Shown here in pieces: positions 10,235-21,700 of a stretch of 64,000 nt of DNA. Below the pieces are notes generated by a model that had not been told where the DNA came from, ran no database searches, and saw nothing but the letters and a program-made list of their open reading frames with translations. Within the stretch, counting starts at the first letter, position 1. The number at the start of each line of letters is the position of its first letter. The stretch spans positions 308,008 to 372,007 of the forward strand of contig BAHV02000001.1 in assembly GCA_000508965.1 (NCBI GenBank), in the 5' to 3' direction. The translations under genes and the position numbers were made by a program. The DNA is from Dielma sp000508965 (GTDB taxonomy: Bacteria; Bacillota_I; Bacilli_A; Erysipelotrichales; Erysipelotrichaceae).

Positions 10235-11084
10235 TCAATGAAATGCTGAAAAAATATAATGCTGAATCTATTTATGATAAGAAAAATGCTGCGAAAGAAG
10301 TTATGCAAGAAATAGTATTATGCGGGTTGAGTCGAGCTGGCTTTTTTAAAAAGGCTGCCTTTTATGGAGGAACAGCCTTAAGAATTTTTTATGGACTTGA
10401 TAGATTTTCTGAAGATCTTGACTTCTCATTAGTGAGTAAAGACCCTGATTTTTCTTTGATTGATTATTTTCCTGTATTACAAAATGAAGTACGTTCTTTA
10501 GGTTTAAATGTTACTATTAATGAAAAAGAAAAACATTTGATTCTAATATTCGATCTGCTTTTCTGAAAGGCAATACTAAAGAACACATTCTCCTTTTTTA
10601 TCCTCAAGATAAGATATATGATATGATTCAAAATAATGAAGTTATCAAAATCAAATTCGAGGTAGATGTTAATCCTCCGGATTATGCCGCCTTTGAACAT
10701 AAATACCGATTACTGCCTATGCCCTATGAAGTCAAGCTTTATGATTTGGCTTCGTTATTTGCAGGTAAGATACATGCTGTTATTTGCCGTTCATGGAAAA
10801 ATCGTGTTAAAGGCAGAGACCTTTATGATTATGTTTTCTATCTTCAATGTAATGCTCCTGTAAATCTTAAGCATCTCAGAGAGCGCTTAATTCAGTCAGA
10901 ATTTATAGAAAAGGATGCTGCTTGTACATTAGATGATGTTAAGCAAATGCTTTATACTCGTTTTGAAATTATCGATTTTGAGGCTGCTAAGGAAGATGCA
11001 AAGCCTTTTATTCATGATGCTATGGTGCTGAACTTATGGACATCTGATTTCTTTAAGCAAATTACAGAAGGACTTCATGAGTAA
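10222..11084 (+). pseudogene. AbiEii-family nucleotidyltransferase toxin, frameshifted
   Basis: Two overlapping-phase pieces make one AbiEii protein. The first (10222-10566) has the nucleotidyltransferase signature GGTALRIFYGLDRFSEDLDF with its acidic pair. The second frame is open from about 10530 through SAFLKGNTKEHILLFY and DLASLFAGKIHAV to the stop at 11084. The break falls in the A-rich run at about 10523-10534; one added A would join the halves into a normal protein of about 287 residues. The lost base could be true inactivation, phase variation or a sequencing error. AGGAGG stands 11 bp before the ATG. As read, the protein stops at 114 residues and should lack the C-terminal half. Confidence 0.8.
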
Positions 11085-11306
11085 AGTCTGTAATCAACTT
11101 AGTAGGACTTTTATTTTTCATTCAATCGTATGGGGATTAACATGATTGACCATACAACAGGGTCAGTTCTTGATTACTAGCAGTATGATAAGTATGCTGA
11201 TGTTAACATATAAGAATAAAACACTTAACATCAAAAGCATACATGTGTATAAAAGCTTCAAAATTTTCATTATTATGATGATGTGAACTTTTTAAATTTA
11301 TATAAA

Positions 11307-11346
11307 CAAAAAAGAGAGTGATGAAACTTGGGGGAAAACATCACTC
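11307..11346 (-). terminator. Terminator of the giant-protein/partner operon
   Basis: On the minus strand GAGTGATG and CATCACTC form a perfect 8-bp stem with a 15-nt loop, followed by TCTTTTTTG. It lies about 80 bp after the stop of the 1,440-residue gene. Confidence 0.7.
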
Positions 11347-11394
11347 CCTTTACCGGTGGAGAATCCATCCGTTACGACTTCTTCTCCATAGTGA

Positions 11395-11424
11395 GGAACA
11401 GATCGCTCTGTTCCTTTTTATTTT
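11395..11424 (+). terminator. Plus-strand terminator closing the AbiE transcript
   Basis: GGAACAG-ATCGCT-CTGTTCC is followed by TTTTTATTTTG. It would stop rightward transcription from the AbiE genes just before they run antisense into 11427. The rest of the gap 11085-11394 shows no gene; only a weak AAGTC/GACTT hairpin follows the toxin stop. Confidence 0.65.
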
Positions 11425-11426
11425 GT

Positions 11427-14400
11427 TTATCCTTGATAGGTCGGGCTTTGATAGATTCCGAGGCTGTTGATCCAGCAGCCTTCTACCATCGCATTGCTTA
11501 CCATCTTGCCATCGCTTCCGATGTAGTACCAATATCCGCTGTGGCTCGGTATCCATGTGTTAACGATCATCTTACCGTCAAGATCCACATAATACCAGTT
11601 TCCACTATTATCCGGTGCCCAGTGCTGACGCCACAGTTTGCCGTCTTCCGGTCCCATGAAATACCAGTCACTGCCGTCTCTGACCCAGTCCTTCATCAGA
11701 TGTCCGTCCGTTGGATTCATGTAGTACCAATCACTTTCAATTGGCAGCCACCCTTTAGCGATCACGCCGTCCGCATAGGCATAATAGCGTTTCCTTGATT
11801 CACTGAACCAGTCTGCTTTCTTCATGACTCCCTTCTCATCGAAGTAATACGTCTTGTTCTTGATGTCGCTGAAGCCTTTCACCATCTTTCCTTCATCGTT
11901 GAAGTAGTATGTTTTCTTCTCGATCTCCTTGAAGCCGGTCACCGGCTTGCCGTTTTCATAATAATACGTGCCGTCTTTTTCTTCCTTCCAGCCTTCGTTC
12001 TTACTGCTTCCGCCAAAGCTTCCGCCGCCTGTTCCGCCGCCGGTATTTCCTGATTCTTCTGCTTTCCATTGTGCGGTAAGTGTTAAAGTCTGTGCGGTTT
12101 CCGGACTCTTGATCACGCTGTTTTTCGCATAGCTGTTTCCCTTGGCATCCTTCCAGCCGTTGAATTTATAATTTGCACGCACCGGCTCTTCTCCATTCAA
12201 TACAATTTCTGTTCCGATACTCTGACTGATTGATGGTAAGCTGCCCGTTCCGCCGTTTAGATTAAAATCAACTGTATACTTTTCAAGAGCATTCGCTGTG
12301 ACTTTCAGCGTTCCGGCTGTGTATTCCACTGCTTTGTTATCACCTTCTGTTACGGTGACCTTCAAAGTATAATATTTCGTCTCATCGTTCAATGTGATGC
12401 TGTATGCTTCATCACTGCTTACCTTACTGCCTGTATCTTCTGCGCTGTCTGAGACATACCACGCATAGATGATTGTGTCATACTCGGAGGTATTCAATAC
12501 ATTGCTCTTTAAAGTGTAAGCTGTTTTGTTATCAATGACTTGGTCATAGAACTTCACTGTTTCCGGCTTTTTAGAATCCGTGACATAAAGTACAGTTACT
12601 TCCTTTCCATTACCGTTCAAAGTATATCCATCAGGTACCTTCACAATTTCGATTCTGATTTTGCCGCTCTTTTTGATGTTATTCAGGGTCAGTACATAAT
12701 CATTTCCCTGCTGACTCAACATTCCTTTGACAGCTCCTGTTCCATCGGTATCTGTGATTCTGATGTTATCCATCGTTAATGGTATTGTCTTGTCGAAGCT
12801 CATTGTAATTGCCGTTGTTGAATTCTGATTTTTATTCCCGTCTGCGCTAAGCCCTGTGAAGTCGACATTGATTCTCGTATCCTTATGCAGAACGATCGTC
12901 TTCATATTCGCTGTCATCGTGTATCCTGCCGGTACGCTCAACGTCAGGTCTGCGTTTCCTTCAGTTGTGACATTTGAGATAGTCAAGGTATAAACATTTC
13001 CGCTGACATCCATGCTGTCGATTGTCGCATTAGTCAAAGTAAAGTTATCCTTTGTCAAGCCTGCTACAGCATTATCGAGAGTAACAGTAACTTTTGTCGT
13101 TGTAGTGGTATTCGCTGTTCCGTTCACTGTCACATTGCTGAATGATACAGCTACATCATCTTTTGTCCACTGAGCGGTTAATGTGATGGTTTGTTTTGTA
13201 CCGCTTGTGATCGTATCACCCGGCTGTTTGATTTCATCACTGCCTGTCACCTTCCAGCCTTTGAATGTATGACCTTCTTTCACAGGCACAGTATTTGGGA
13301 TCGTAACGTTCGTGTTCAGTTCTGCCTGCTGGTCCGGGAAGCTGTCAGTTCCCTCATTCATCTCATAATGGATCGTGAACTTTTCAACAGGTAACGGTTC
13401 GCTGATCTTCACATGGATCAGATTGCTGTATGCCGTTGATGCAGTCTTACCTACTTCTTTGCCGATTACCTTTACATAATAGTAATAATCACCGGCAGTC
13501 ATCGGATATGCATAGTCAGCATGATTTGATGAACCGATCGCTGTGCCGACACCCTCTCCGGGAACATCTCCTGCATTGGCCTTGTACCATTCATAATCAA
13601 GAGCTTCATTGAATACAGATGCATTGCTTACAACTGCACTCAGCTTCTTATTGGTATCTGTTGTCAATGCACTCTGATCAGCGATCGTTGGGATCACTGG
13701 CATTGCTGAAGCCTGCGGTACCTTATAATAATAGATCTGGGCCGTTTGTGTACCGTTGATACTATAACCCTCGACACCGCTGACTGATACGCTCACTGTA
13801 CCATTAGCAGTGAAGCCGCTGATCGGTAAGCTGTAAATACCTGTTCCCGCTTCTTTTGTTAATACTCCCTTTTCAATGCCGCTGACATTCGATAATTGGA
13901 TATGATCGGCCGTTAAACCCGCTATATCCTTATCAAAGGTCAATGTCAGCTTTGTCGTTGTCTGTGTTGAATTACCGTCCGCAGTAACCGAGGTCAGAGA
14001 TGCGCTGATCGGATCTGCTTTTTTATTCAGGGGCACAGTCTTGCTGGTCGGTGTGATCGTATAGCCAGAAGGGGCGGTTATGGATAATGTTGCGTTTCCT
14101 TGAGCAGTAACATTACTTATGGATAGACTGTATGTAGTTCCGCTGCCGCTGAGCGAAGTGATATCTGCACCTGTTAGTGTGAAGTTTTCTTTCTTCAGAT
14201 CTGTCACTGCTTTATCGAATACGATATCAATCTTTGTTGACGTCTTCTTGTTTGCTTCACCGTCTGCAGCTGCACTTGTCCATGCAACTTCTGTCTTCGG
14301 TGCTGCATAATAGATATTCACAGTCTTGCTGGCTGGAGTTATTGTATAACCGTCGATAGAGCCGACAGTTACATTTAAACTACCTGAAGCGGTAACATTG

Positions 14401-15749
14401 CTGATACCAAGCTTATAAACACCCGTGCCTTCTTTTGTCAGAGAGCCTTTGGCAGCGCCATCGATACCGCTGAGTGTGATCTTATCGGCTGTCAGGCCGG
14501 TGATATCTTTATCAAAGGTCAGTGTCAATTCACTGGTTGTCTGTGAAACACTGCCGTTTGCTGTCAAGTTACTGAAAGAAACTGAAACGTTTACGGCAGG
14601 TGCAGAGGCAGCCGCAGCTGAAACAGCTGAGCTGAACGGTGAATCAGAAGTATTCGTTCCATCACCGATAGCTTTGACCTTTGCATAATAGGTAGTACCT
14701 GCTGTTATGTCTGCACTGAGTGGAAGAGTTCCGCTCAGAGAATCGGAAGCGACGTTAATCGTATTTCCTACCTTGGTCGAACACTCTGCATCACTGAACA
14801 GATCGATAGCATAGCTTGATGCTTTACCGTTGTTTACACTGTCAGTGACGGTGTACTTCAGACCGCCGTTATCGGCATCCGGCTCTAAAGTAAGAGCCGG
14901 TGCCTGTAATGGCGTTGTCGTAGGTTCAACAATATTAAATATAACTTGAATCTTTTGTATTGCATTCGTACCTACAGTACTTCCACCTGTAACTTGTGAT
15001 AAATAAGCGATGCCTACAGAAAATTCTGTCTTATTTTCTAAATAATCCCATTTAGGTTTGATTGTATAACCCTTGAGGTCAATCGCTGTTGTTGTTCCAG
15101 CATTTTCATTATACCCAGCCGATGCATATTGCAAGACCTTATTATAACCATATACCCGCCAGTAATCATAAGGCGTATCGCTAAGCCTGGCACTTAAATT
15201 CATCGTTGTCCCACTAAGCCCATCTGTATATTTTATACCTAATGGTTCACTTGGAACAATAACTTCGACTCCTTCGATATCATAATCAGTCGCCTCAAAG
15301 TCAATCTCTTCTGTATTCATATTTAAAGCAGCGTAAGATGCCTCATAATTTACGCTATTCATATCATTTCCATATTGGAATTTGATATTACTCCCACGAT
15401 TCACATCAAGGTGAATGATGAACGGTCCTTTAAAACCACCAGCTTCATCATCAATCTCAAATCCCAATGCTATGTCTAAATATGTTTTATGATAATTAGT
15501 TTCAACATCACCAGCTTCAATTGCTGCATTAATCATTGCAGTTATTGATGTATTTTCGGGTATCATAGGTACAATATCTGTAGAATTAATCTTTATACTG
15601 GGCTCTCCATAATGAGTATTATCTTCTCTCATAAATGAATCTAATAATGAAGTTCCCTCTGCATTGACATTCATTTTTGATTGGTTCATTGCTAACGGAA
15701 TCAATAGCATTACCGCCAATGCTAAACTAATAATTTTATTTCGTTTCAT
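11427..15749 (-). CDS. Secreted Ig-like/InlB-repeat protein with cell-wall-binding repeats
   Basis: A 1,440-residue protein with a signal peptide (residues 1-31). Residues about 32-285 form a domain I do not recognise. A fibronectin-like segment (about 286-385) follows, then three repeats of about 90 residues of the type FSNLTANGS, LTLTFDKDI, GLTADKITLS (386-675). Next are an Ig-like segment (676-785), an InlB B-repeat (790-860, ending LTAQW), two more of the 90-residue repeats, another Ig-like segment, and a second InlB B-repeat (1156-1230). A Gly/Ser linker (1233-1252) leads to about eight choline-binding-like wall repeats (YYYENGKPVTGF, WYYMNPTDGHLM and so on). It starts 16 bp after the giant gene's stop, so they are probably co-transcribed. 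It is likely held non-covalently on the wall; the ligand is unknown. Confidence 0.85.
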   Translation of the reverse strand: MKRNKIISLALAVMLLIPLAMNQSKMNVNAEGTSLLDSFMREDNTHYGEPSIKINSTDIVPMIPENTSITAMINAAIEAGDVETNYHKTYLDIALGFEIDDEAGGFKGPFIIHLDVNRGSNIKFQYGNDMNSVNYEASYAALNMNTEEIDFEATDYDIEGVEVIVPSEPLGIKYTDGLSGTTMNLSARLSDTPYDYWRVYGYNKVLQYASAGYNENAGTTTAIDLKGYTIKPKWDYLENKTEFSVGIAYLSQVTGGSTVGTNAIQKIQVIFNIVEPTTTPLQAPALTLEPDADNGGLKYTVTDSVNNGKASSYAIDLFSDAECSTKVGNTINVASDSLSGTLPLSADITAGTTYYAKVKAIGDGTNTSDSPFSSAVSAAAASAPAVNVSVSFSNLTANGSVSQTTSELTLTFDKDITGLTADKITLSGIDGAAKGSLTKEGTGVYKLGISNVTASGSLNVTVGSIDGYTITPASKTVNIYYAAPKTEVAWTSAAADGEANKKTSTKIDIVFDKAVTDLKKENFTLTGADITSLSGSGTTYSLSISNVTAQGNATLSITAPSGYTITPTSKTVPLNKKADPISASLTSVTADGNSTQTTTKLTLTFDKDIAGLTADHIQLSNVSGIEKGVLTKEAGTGIYSLPISGFTANGTVSVSVSGVEGYSINGTQTAQIYYYKVPQASAMPVIPTIADQSALTTDTNKKLSAVVSNASVFNEALDYEWYKANAGDVPGEGVGTAIGSSNHADYAYPMTAGDYYYYVKVIGKEVGKTASTAYSNLIHVKISEPLPVEKFTIHYEMNEGTDSFPDQQAELNTNVTIPNTVPVKEGHTFKGWKVTGSDEIKQPGDTITSGTKQTITLTAQWTKDDVAVSFSNVTVNGTANTTTTTKVTVTLDNAVAGLTKDNFTLTNATIDSMDVSGNVYTLTISNVTTEGNADLTLSVPAGYTMTANMKTIVLHKDTRINVDFTGLSADGNKNQNSTTAITMSFDKTIPLTMDNIRITDTDGTGAVKGMLSQQGNDYVLTLNNIKKSGKIRIEIVKVPDGYTLNGNGKEVTVLYVTDSKKPETVKFYDQVIDNKTAYTLKSNVLNTSEYDTIIYAWYVSDSAEDTGSKVSSDEAYSITLNDETKYYTLKVTVTEGDNKAVEYTAGTLKVTANALEKYTVDFNLNGGTGSLPSISQSIGTEIVLNGEEPVRANYKFNGWKDAKGNSYAKNSVIKSPETAQTLTLTAQWKAEESGNTGGGTGGGSFGGSSKNEGWKEEKDGTYYYENGKPVTGFKEIEKKTYYFNDEGKMVKGFSDIKNKTYYFDEKGVMKKADWFSESRKRYYAYADGVIAKGWLPIESDWYYMNPTDGHLMKDWVRDGSDWYFMGPEDGKLWRQHWAPDNSGNWYYVDLDGKMIVNTWIPSHSGYWYYIGSDGKMVSNAMVEGCWINSLGIYQSPTYQG

Positions 15750-15765
15750 AACATTTTCCTTTCCA

Positions 15766-18700
15766 TTACTTTCCGTTAACTATTGAAGCCAACGTGATAA
15801 CATCTTGCTGATCTACAGTTCCATCATCATTCATATCGCCTTCTGCCTTTACATATTTGACGGAAACTTTGTATGTACGTGAAAGTGACGTACTTAATTC
15901 TTTTACCTTAAAATTAACAGCACTGTCAGTGAACGTTTTTAATGTAACTCCACTGTTTACCTTTGTATTTAAACCCGTAGTTACACTTGTATCATCGCTG
16001 CTGCTGAAATAAATAACTAAATTATTTCTCGAACTTCCATTCGGCATTCTTACAATGATTTCATTATTCAAATTATCTACTTTACCGTAATAAATAATTC
16101 CATCTTCACCCTGAACACCAAAAGTATATATAATAGGTCCTTCTATATCCTCAACCACTACAACATGGTATGCCTTCGTTCTGCCATTACCCATCAGCAG
16201 GTAATCTACTCCATTGCTGAAATCATGGCTGCTGACACCGGATATCTGTGTCTGCGTTCCAACAAATGCCATTTGAGCGTACTCATTAAGTGTAAATACT
16301 GGCTTTAATTGGCTTATGTCTGTACCTGGCTTAACCTTTATCGTAATTGTGCCTGATACATGGTCAATCAGAATTCCAGTAACATTATCGTTTACAATTT
16401 CAAAAGTATTGAACTTCGGCAAATTAACATCTTCATATAATTTCAGCTTATATGTATTAGAATTATTATCTGCATCTTTCAGAATTAATTGCTTAACCTC
16501 AGAAAGATTTGTAAACGTCAGACTTTCTCCTGATTGAATTTCAATGCCATTGTACGTAACCTGTACACCTTCATCAACGGTAAACTGATATGTAAATGGT
16601 TCAGATAGGATGATTTCTTCGCCGGTTATATCGAATAAGATTTCTCCATTCTCCTCATTGACTTTACCAATTATAGTTATATCACCTTGTTTTAATGTAA
16701 CTGTACCTGTGAATTGAGGTCCATAATCAATCATCGCTTTCACCAGATAGACTTCCTTGATGCCATTTAGGTCGATGACAACTGTAACTGTCTGTGTGAA
16801 GTCGATAGCTGTGCCTGCCGTATACTCAACATTATTGATCAATACCTTTGCATTGCTGTCACTCAATGTAAATTCAGGAATTAAGCTGCTCAGATCAATA
16901 CCTCTGCCGAAGCTGAATATCAATTCATTCTGATCATTCGGTTTAGCTTCAATACCATTCAATTTCATCTTCGTTATCTTTGCACTGCCGCTTTCAGCCT
17001 GAATGATCAATGTGTATTCCTTATCCGCATAACCATCCGCATGAGCTATCAAGGTTATCGGTCCTGTACTGAAATCATGTCCTGTATTTCCTGCATTACT
17101 ATTCTTCACACTTAATGTTAAGCCAGTAATATCTGATGTAAAATCATAATCGACACTGCTCAGATCCGTTCCGTATGGCACCGTTACCAGAATTACATCC
17201 TTGTTGATGAGTACATTTTTAGAAATAATCTGATTTTCCTTCTTCAATACAAAGGTTTTTATGGCTGCCTCAGCACTTGGTGTTAAAGCTTTTCTGACCT
17301 TAACTGTATAGCTGCCGTCTGCTTTGCCGGCTTTACTTACAGTAATCATTACATCCTGTGTGCAGTCAATCTGCATTTCTTCACTATAAGTATCGCCATT
17401 GACCTTTATCACAGCTCCTTCTTCAGCACTTAAAATCAGCTTCAGCTTCGTGATATCTGTTTCGTACGGAACATCAAACAAGTAATAACTGCCATAATGT
17501 TCACTGGCTTCAAACTCATTAATATCTTCGCTGATCTTCACCGTATTCAATAAAGCTGTTCCTTCAGAGTTCTGCTCTTTGACGATCAACGTATAGGTAT
17601 TGGTTTTTTCATCCGTTTTGATTGTCAATTCAACCACTTTATCCTTGGTGAACAATGCTGTACCGCCATTGACGACTTCATTACCGCCGATGAATAATTT
17701 CGCTGTTTCGCTGCTTGTATAATCGACCTTGAGTTCCTTACTCATATCTGTACCATAGGGTAAAGCCACTTCGATGATTTTACCGTCAAACACTCCGGCC
17801 GTACCAGCTATCTTTAACTCATTCAGCGTTAATTCAGTCTCTGGCTGAATCTCATTAAATGAAAGTGTATACGTATAACTTCTGCCTTTCGCATCCGTTA
17901 AATTCAGCTCTTTTTGACCCATGCTGAATAAGATTTCAGTATCATAAGTAACCGCTGTTAAAGCTGAGGTTGTCACTTCAGCAGTGAAGCTCTTCGTAAG
18001 ATCTGCATCGCCTGCTAAAGCACTGAAAGTGATCTTATTTTGACTTTGATTGATCTGACCTTCATATCTCTGTCCATTCTGTGTCAATGTAATGCTCTTA
18101 ACAGATGGCCCGATATCAACAAGCACGTGGTAAGTCACGCTGACACCATTTTTTCCAACCACTGTCATCAGCTGTTCCTTCGTATAATCATTCACTGTTT
18201 CACCGCTGACCTGTACACCCTTGGCACCGATCAGCTGTAATGCATTAGTCATTGTAAACTCAGCACTTAAAGCACTTAGATCTGTATTCTTATTTAGATT
18301 TACAATAACCTTCTTTTCTGCTTCATCGATATCACCTGCTGACCCATTCAGGATGAATGACGTTAATGCACCATTTTCTGATGGGATATTTTCATTTATT
18401 ACATATACTGTATAAACTGTACTGTTACCATCCTTATCTGTAATTGTATAAGCAACGGTATCCTGATAATCATTAACTGTGCTTCCGCTTATCTGCTCAA
18501 TACCATTGATATTGACTGAGCCTTCAGCACTTAAAGTATAATGTGCAATTAATGAACGTTTATCATTAAGCAGCGGAACAGTCACAACGATCGTTTTGCC
18601 TGTTGCATCGATCACTGATTTCGTGGAGACCTGATTGCCTTTTTCATCCCATAGAGTAAATTCTTTAATTAAAATCGGCTCTGCAGGCTGTTTGCTGACG

Positions 18701-21700
18701 ACAATACGGATCGTATCCTTTTTGCTGAGATCACCGGTAGATACAGCCGTCACATCAACACTGCCTTCACTTAACGCATGAATCGCATACTTACCGGAGC
18801 TGGTTTTTTCGATACTGATAATACCTTCTTTACTTGCTGTTAAAAGGACATTATCAATTTCTGTATTCGGATCGATCGTGACTGTCAACGAAGCAGTATC
18901 ACCTATCATCAATTCATTCTGATCCGCTTTTAGCTTTATGCTGTGGATCGTAACCTTTTCAGCATGGCTGTTAGTTACAGAAACGGTAATAGATTTCTGG
19001 ATACTGCCATCTAATGTAGAAGCAGTGAGTATCGCCGTTCCTGTCTTATAAACAGATACAATCGGATCATTACTTCCCTGAACCGAAGCGATCGTCGGAT
19101 CACTGCTCGTCCAGTTGATATACTGAACTGCACCCTCCGGCAATACATTTGCTTTAAGCACAACGTTTGAAGCTTCCGCTAAGTCTACATTCAATAACGT
19201 TACTTTACGATCGTCAGCATCATAAATTTCAATGCTTTCCGGTTGTTCTGTACCGGATGCTGAAGGAACAAGTGTTACACTGCATTCTTTCACAATCGTC
19301 TTATCAGAAAGTGTTACACTCACCCTCAATACTACCGTCTTGATCTTTGTCGTATTGGTACTGATAGAGACTGTCCTTGTGTCACTATTGCTTAATATTA
19401 CATCGTCATCCTCACAGCTCCACTGAATCGAAGCATCAAAGACATCAGGGTTTATTTCTGCATGAACCGTATCCGATGTACCCGCTGCGATCACTAAACT
19501 GCTCTTATTCAGCGTAACCTCTGATTCCGGGATTGGAACTACCTTAACAAAAATCTTTTTAACAGTATTGCTGCCATCATCAGGAGTTATGGTTATCACC
19601 GCGATACCGGATGCTATGGCCGTAATTTCTGTGCCATTCCAAACCGCAATCGTTTCATCACTGCTGGTAATCGTTAAATCCTTATTCGCAGCATCCTCAT
19701 TCACATGAATTGTGAGGGTTTGTGTTTCTCCCACTGTCAATTCGACATAATCACGATTACCAAGCTCATCGATCATGATCGTATGTACCGGAATCAGTTC
19801 AGTTTCAGTTACTGTAATCGTCTGCGCCAGCAGTTTCCCGCCTGCTATCAGATAAATTACTGCTGTACCTTTTGCTTTTGCTTCAATGGATGCACTGAAT
19901 GGATCATCATTTTTCACTGTTACACTGATTATCTCAGGATTGCTGCTGCTCCATACTGCTGATAATGCACTGACATCACCAGTACTTGTCACTGCTGCGC
20001 TGATTTCACCATACTCGCCCTTGATCATTGAATGAATTGGATTTTCCCATCCTATCGTATCGATGCTTGATGGGGCAAGTACCTGAATCGTTACAGAATC
20101 CGTGATTGTTTCATCTTCAAGAGATGCAACAGTGATCGTTGCTTCACCTGCGGCATTAGCATTGATCAAGCCGGTGCTCTCATCAACACTGAGGATCAAA
20201 GGATCACTGCTTGACCAAACTACCGCTTTATTAGTCGGCTGATCGCCTTCCTGGTTATAGATCACATTCAATATCGCTTTTTCTCCTTGCATCAACGTCT
20301 GCACTGCATCAGCAATACTGATTGATTGTACAGGTATATCTGCCGGTTTATCCGCACTCAGAGCATAAACACTTACTGTCACAGATGCTGAAATACCCTT
20401 GCATTCAGCTGTAATCTCCGCTTGTCCCGGTCCCACAGCTGTCACCAAACCGTTATCATTTACAGAAGCGATACTTTCATCATCACTGCTCCAAGTCAAT
20501 GATTTTAGATCAGCAGAAGCCGGCAGCGGAACTGCTGAAAGCTGTGTTTCACCTAATATTCCATCATCTACGACAAGAGTCGTATTTCCTATGATCTTTA
20601 TATCCGTTAAGACTTCTTCATTCACGGTAATCTGAATCGGATTACTCATGATTCCCTCTTCATTGACTGCCTGCATCATAACAGCTCCTGCTTTTAATCC
20701 TGAAGCTGTATAACCGCTGCCTTTTTTAGTAATCATCACGATTGTTCCATCACCCTCAAGAACACGCCATTCAATCGCCGTATTCGTTGCGGAATTGGGT
20801 GAGAAATCCACAGTGATCGGCTGCTCCTCATCAACATCCAGACTCATGGCAACAGGTTCCAATAAGATACTTTCAGTCTTGATTTCACTTAGCAATACCA
20901 CGCACTGAGCCTGTATATCTCCGCTTGATGCTGTTACAACAGCATAGCTGTCTGCCTGCGGCACAACACCCGGCTGCGGTCTGATAATTACGGACTTGCC
21001 CTCACTGCTGCTTAAGCTGATCAGATCACTTCGATCTGTACTCCACGTAATTGTTCCTTGTGCTGTACTCGGTTTGAAGGAACCATACAATACAACGCCT
21101 TCCTGATCCTTAGCACCGAGACGGATAAAGCTGCTGCTTAATTCTACTGCACTGATCGTACTTGGAATCGGTGTTATCATTATACTTGAACTTAAGCCGC
21201 TGCCATCCATTGCTTCCGCTGTGATCATTACCGGGATATTTGTTCCTGCTTTAATTTCAACAGCACCGATACTGCCCATTTCATTCAGTACATGAATCAC
21301 TGAATCATCACTGCTGGTCCATCTCAATATCTTATTACCTGCATCATTCGGTAAAACATCCGCTTGAATCAGCAGTGTCTGACCGGCTTCAGCTTCTGTC
21401 ATTGATGTACTCAGCTCTATGCTGCTAATTTTTATATCACCATTAACAACATTTACGGTACAGCTTGTTTCATAGCCTGAGGCTTTTGCTGTAATAACTG
21501 CTTTACCGGCTTTAATGGCATGAACGTTGCCATTTTGATCAACTGTGGCAATAGCTTCATTGCTGCTCTGCCAGCTAACTGTACCTAATTCACTGCCGGC
21601 ATTAGCCTGAACACTTAATGGTTCACTGGTACCCTTTACCATCAGCAAGCTTGATTTATTCATTGTAATACCCTCAAGCTCAGCCGGTTCAATTTTCAGA

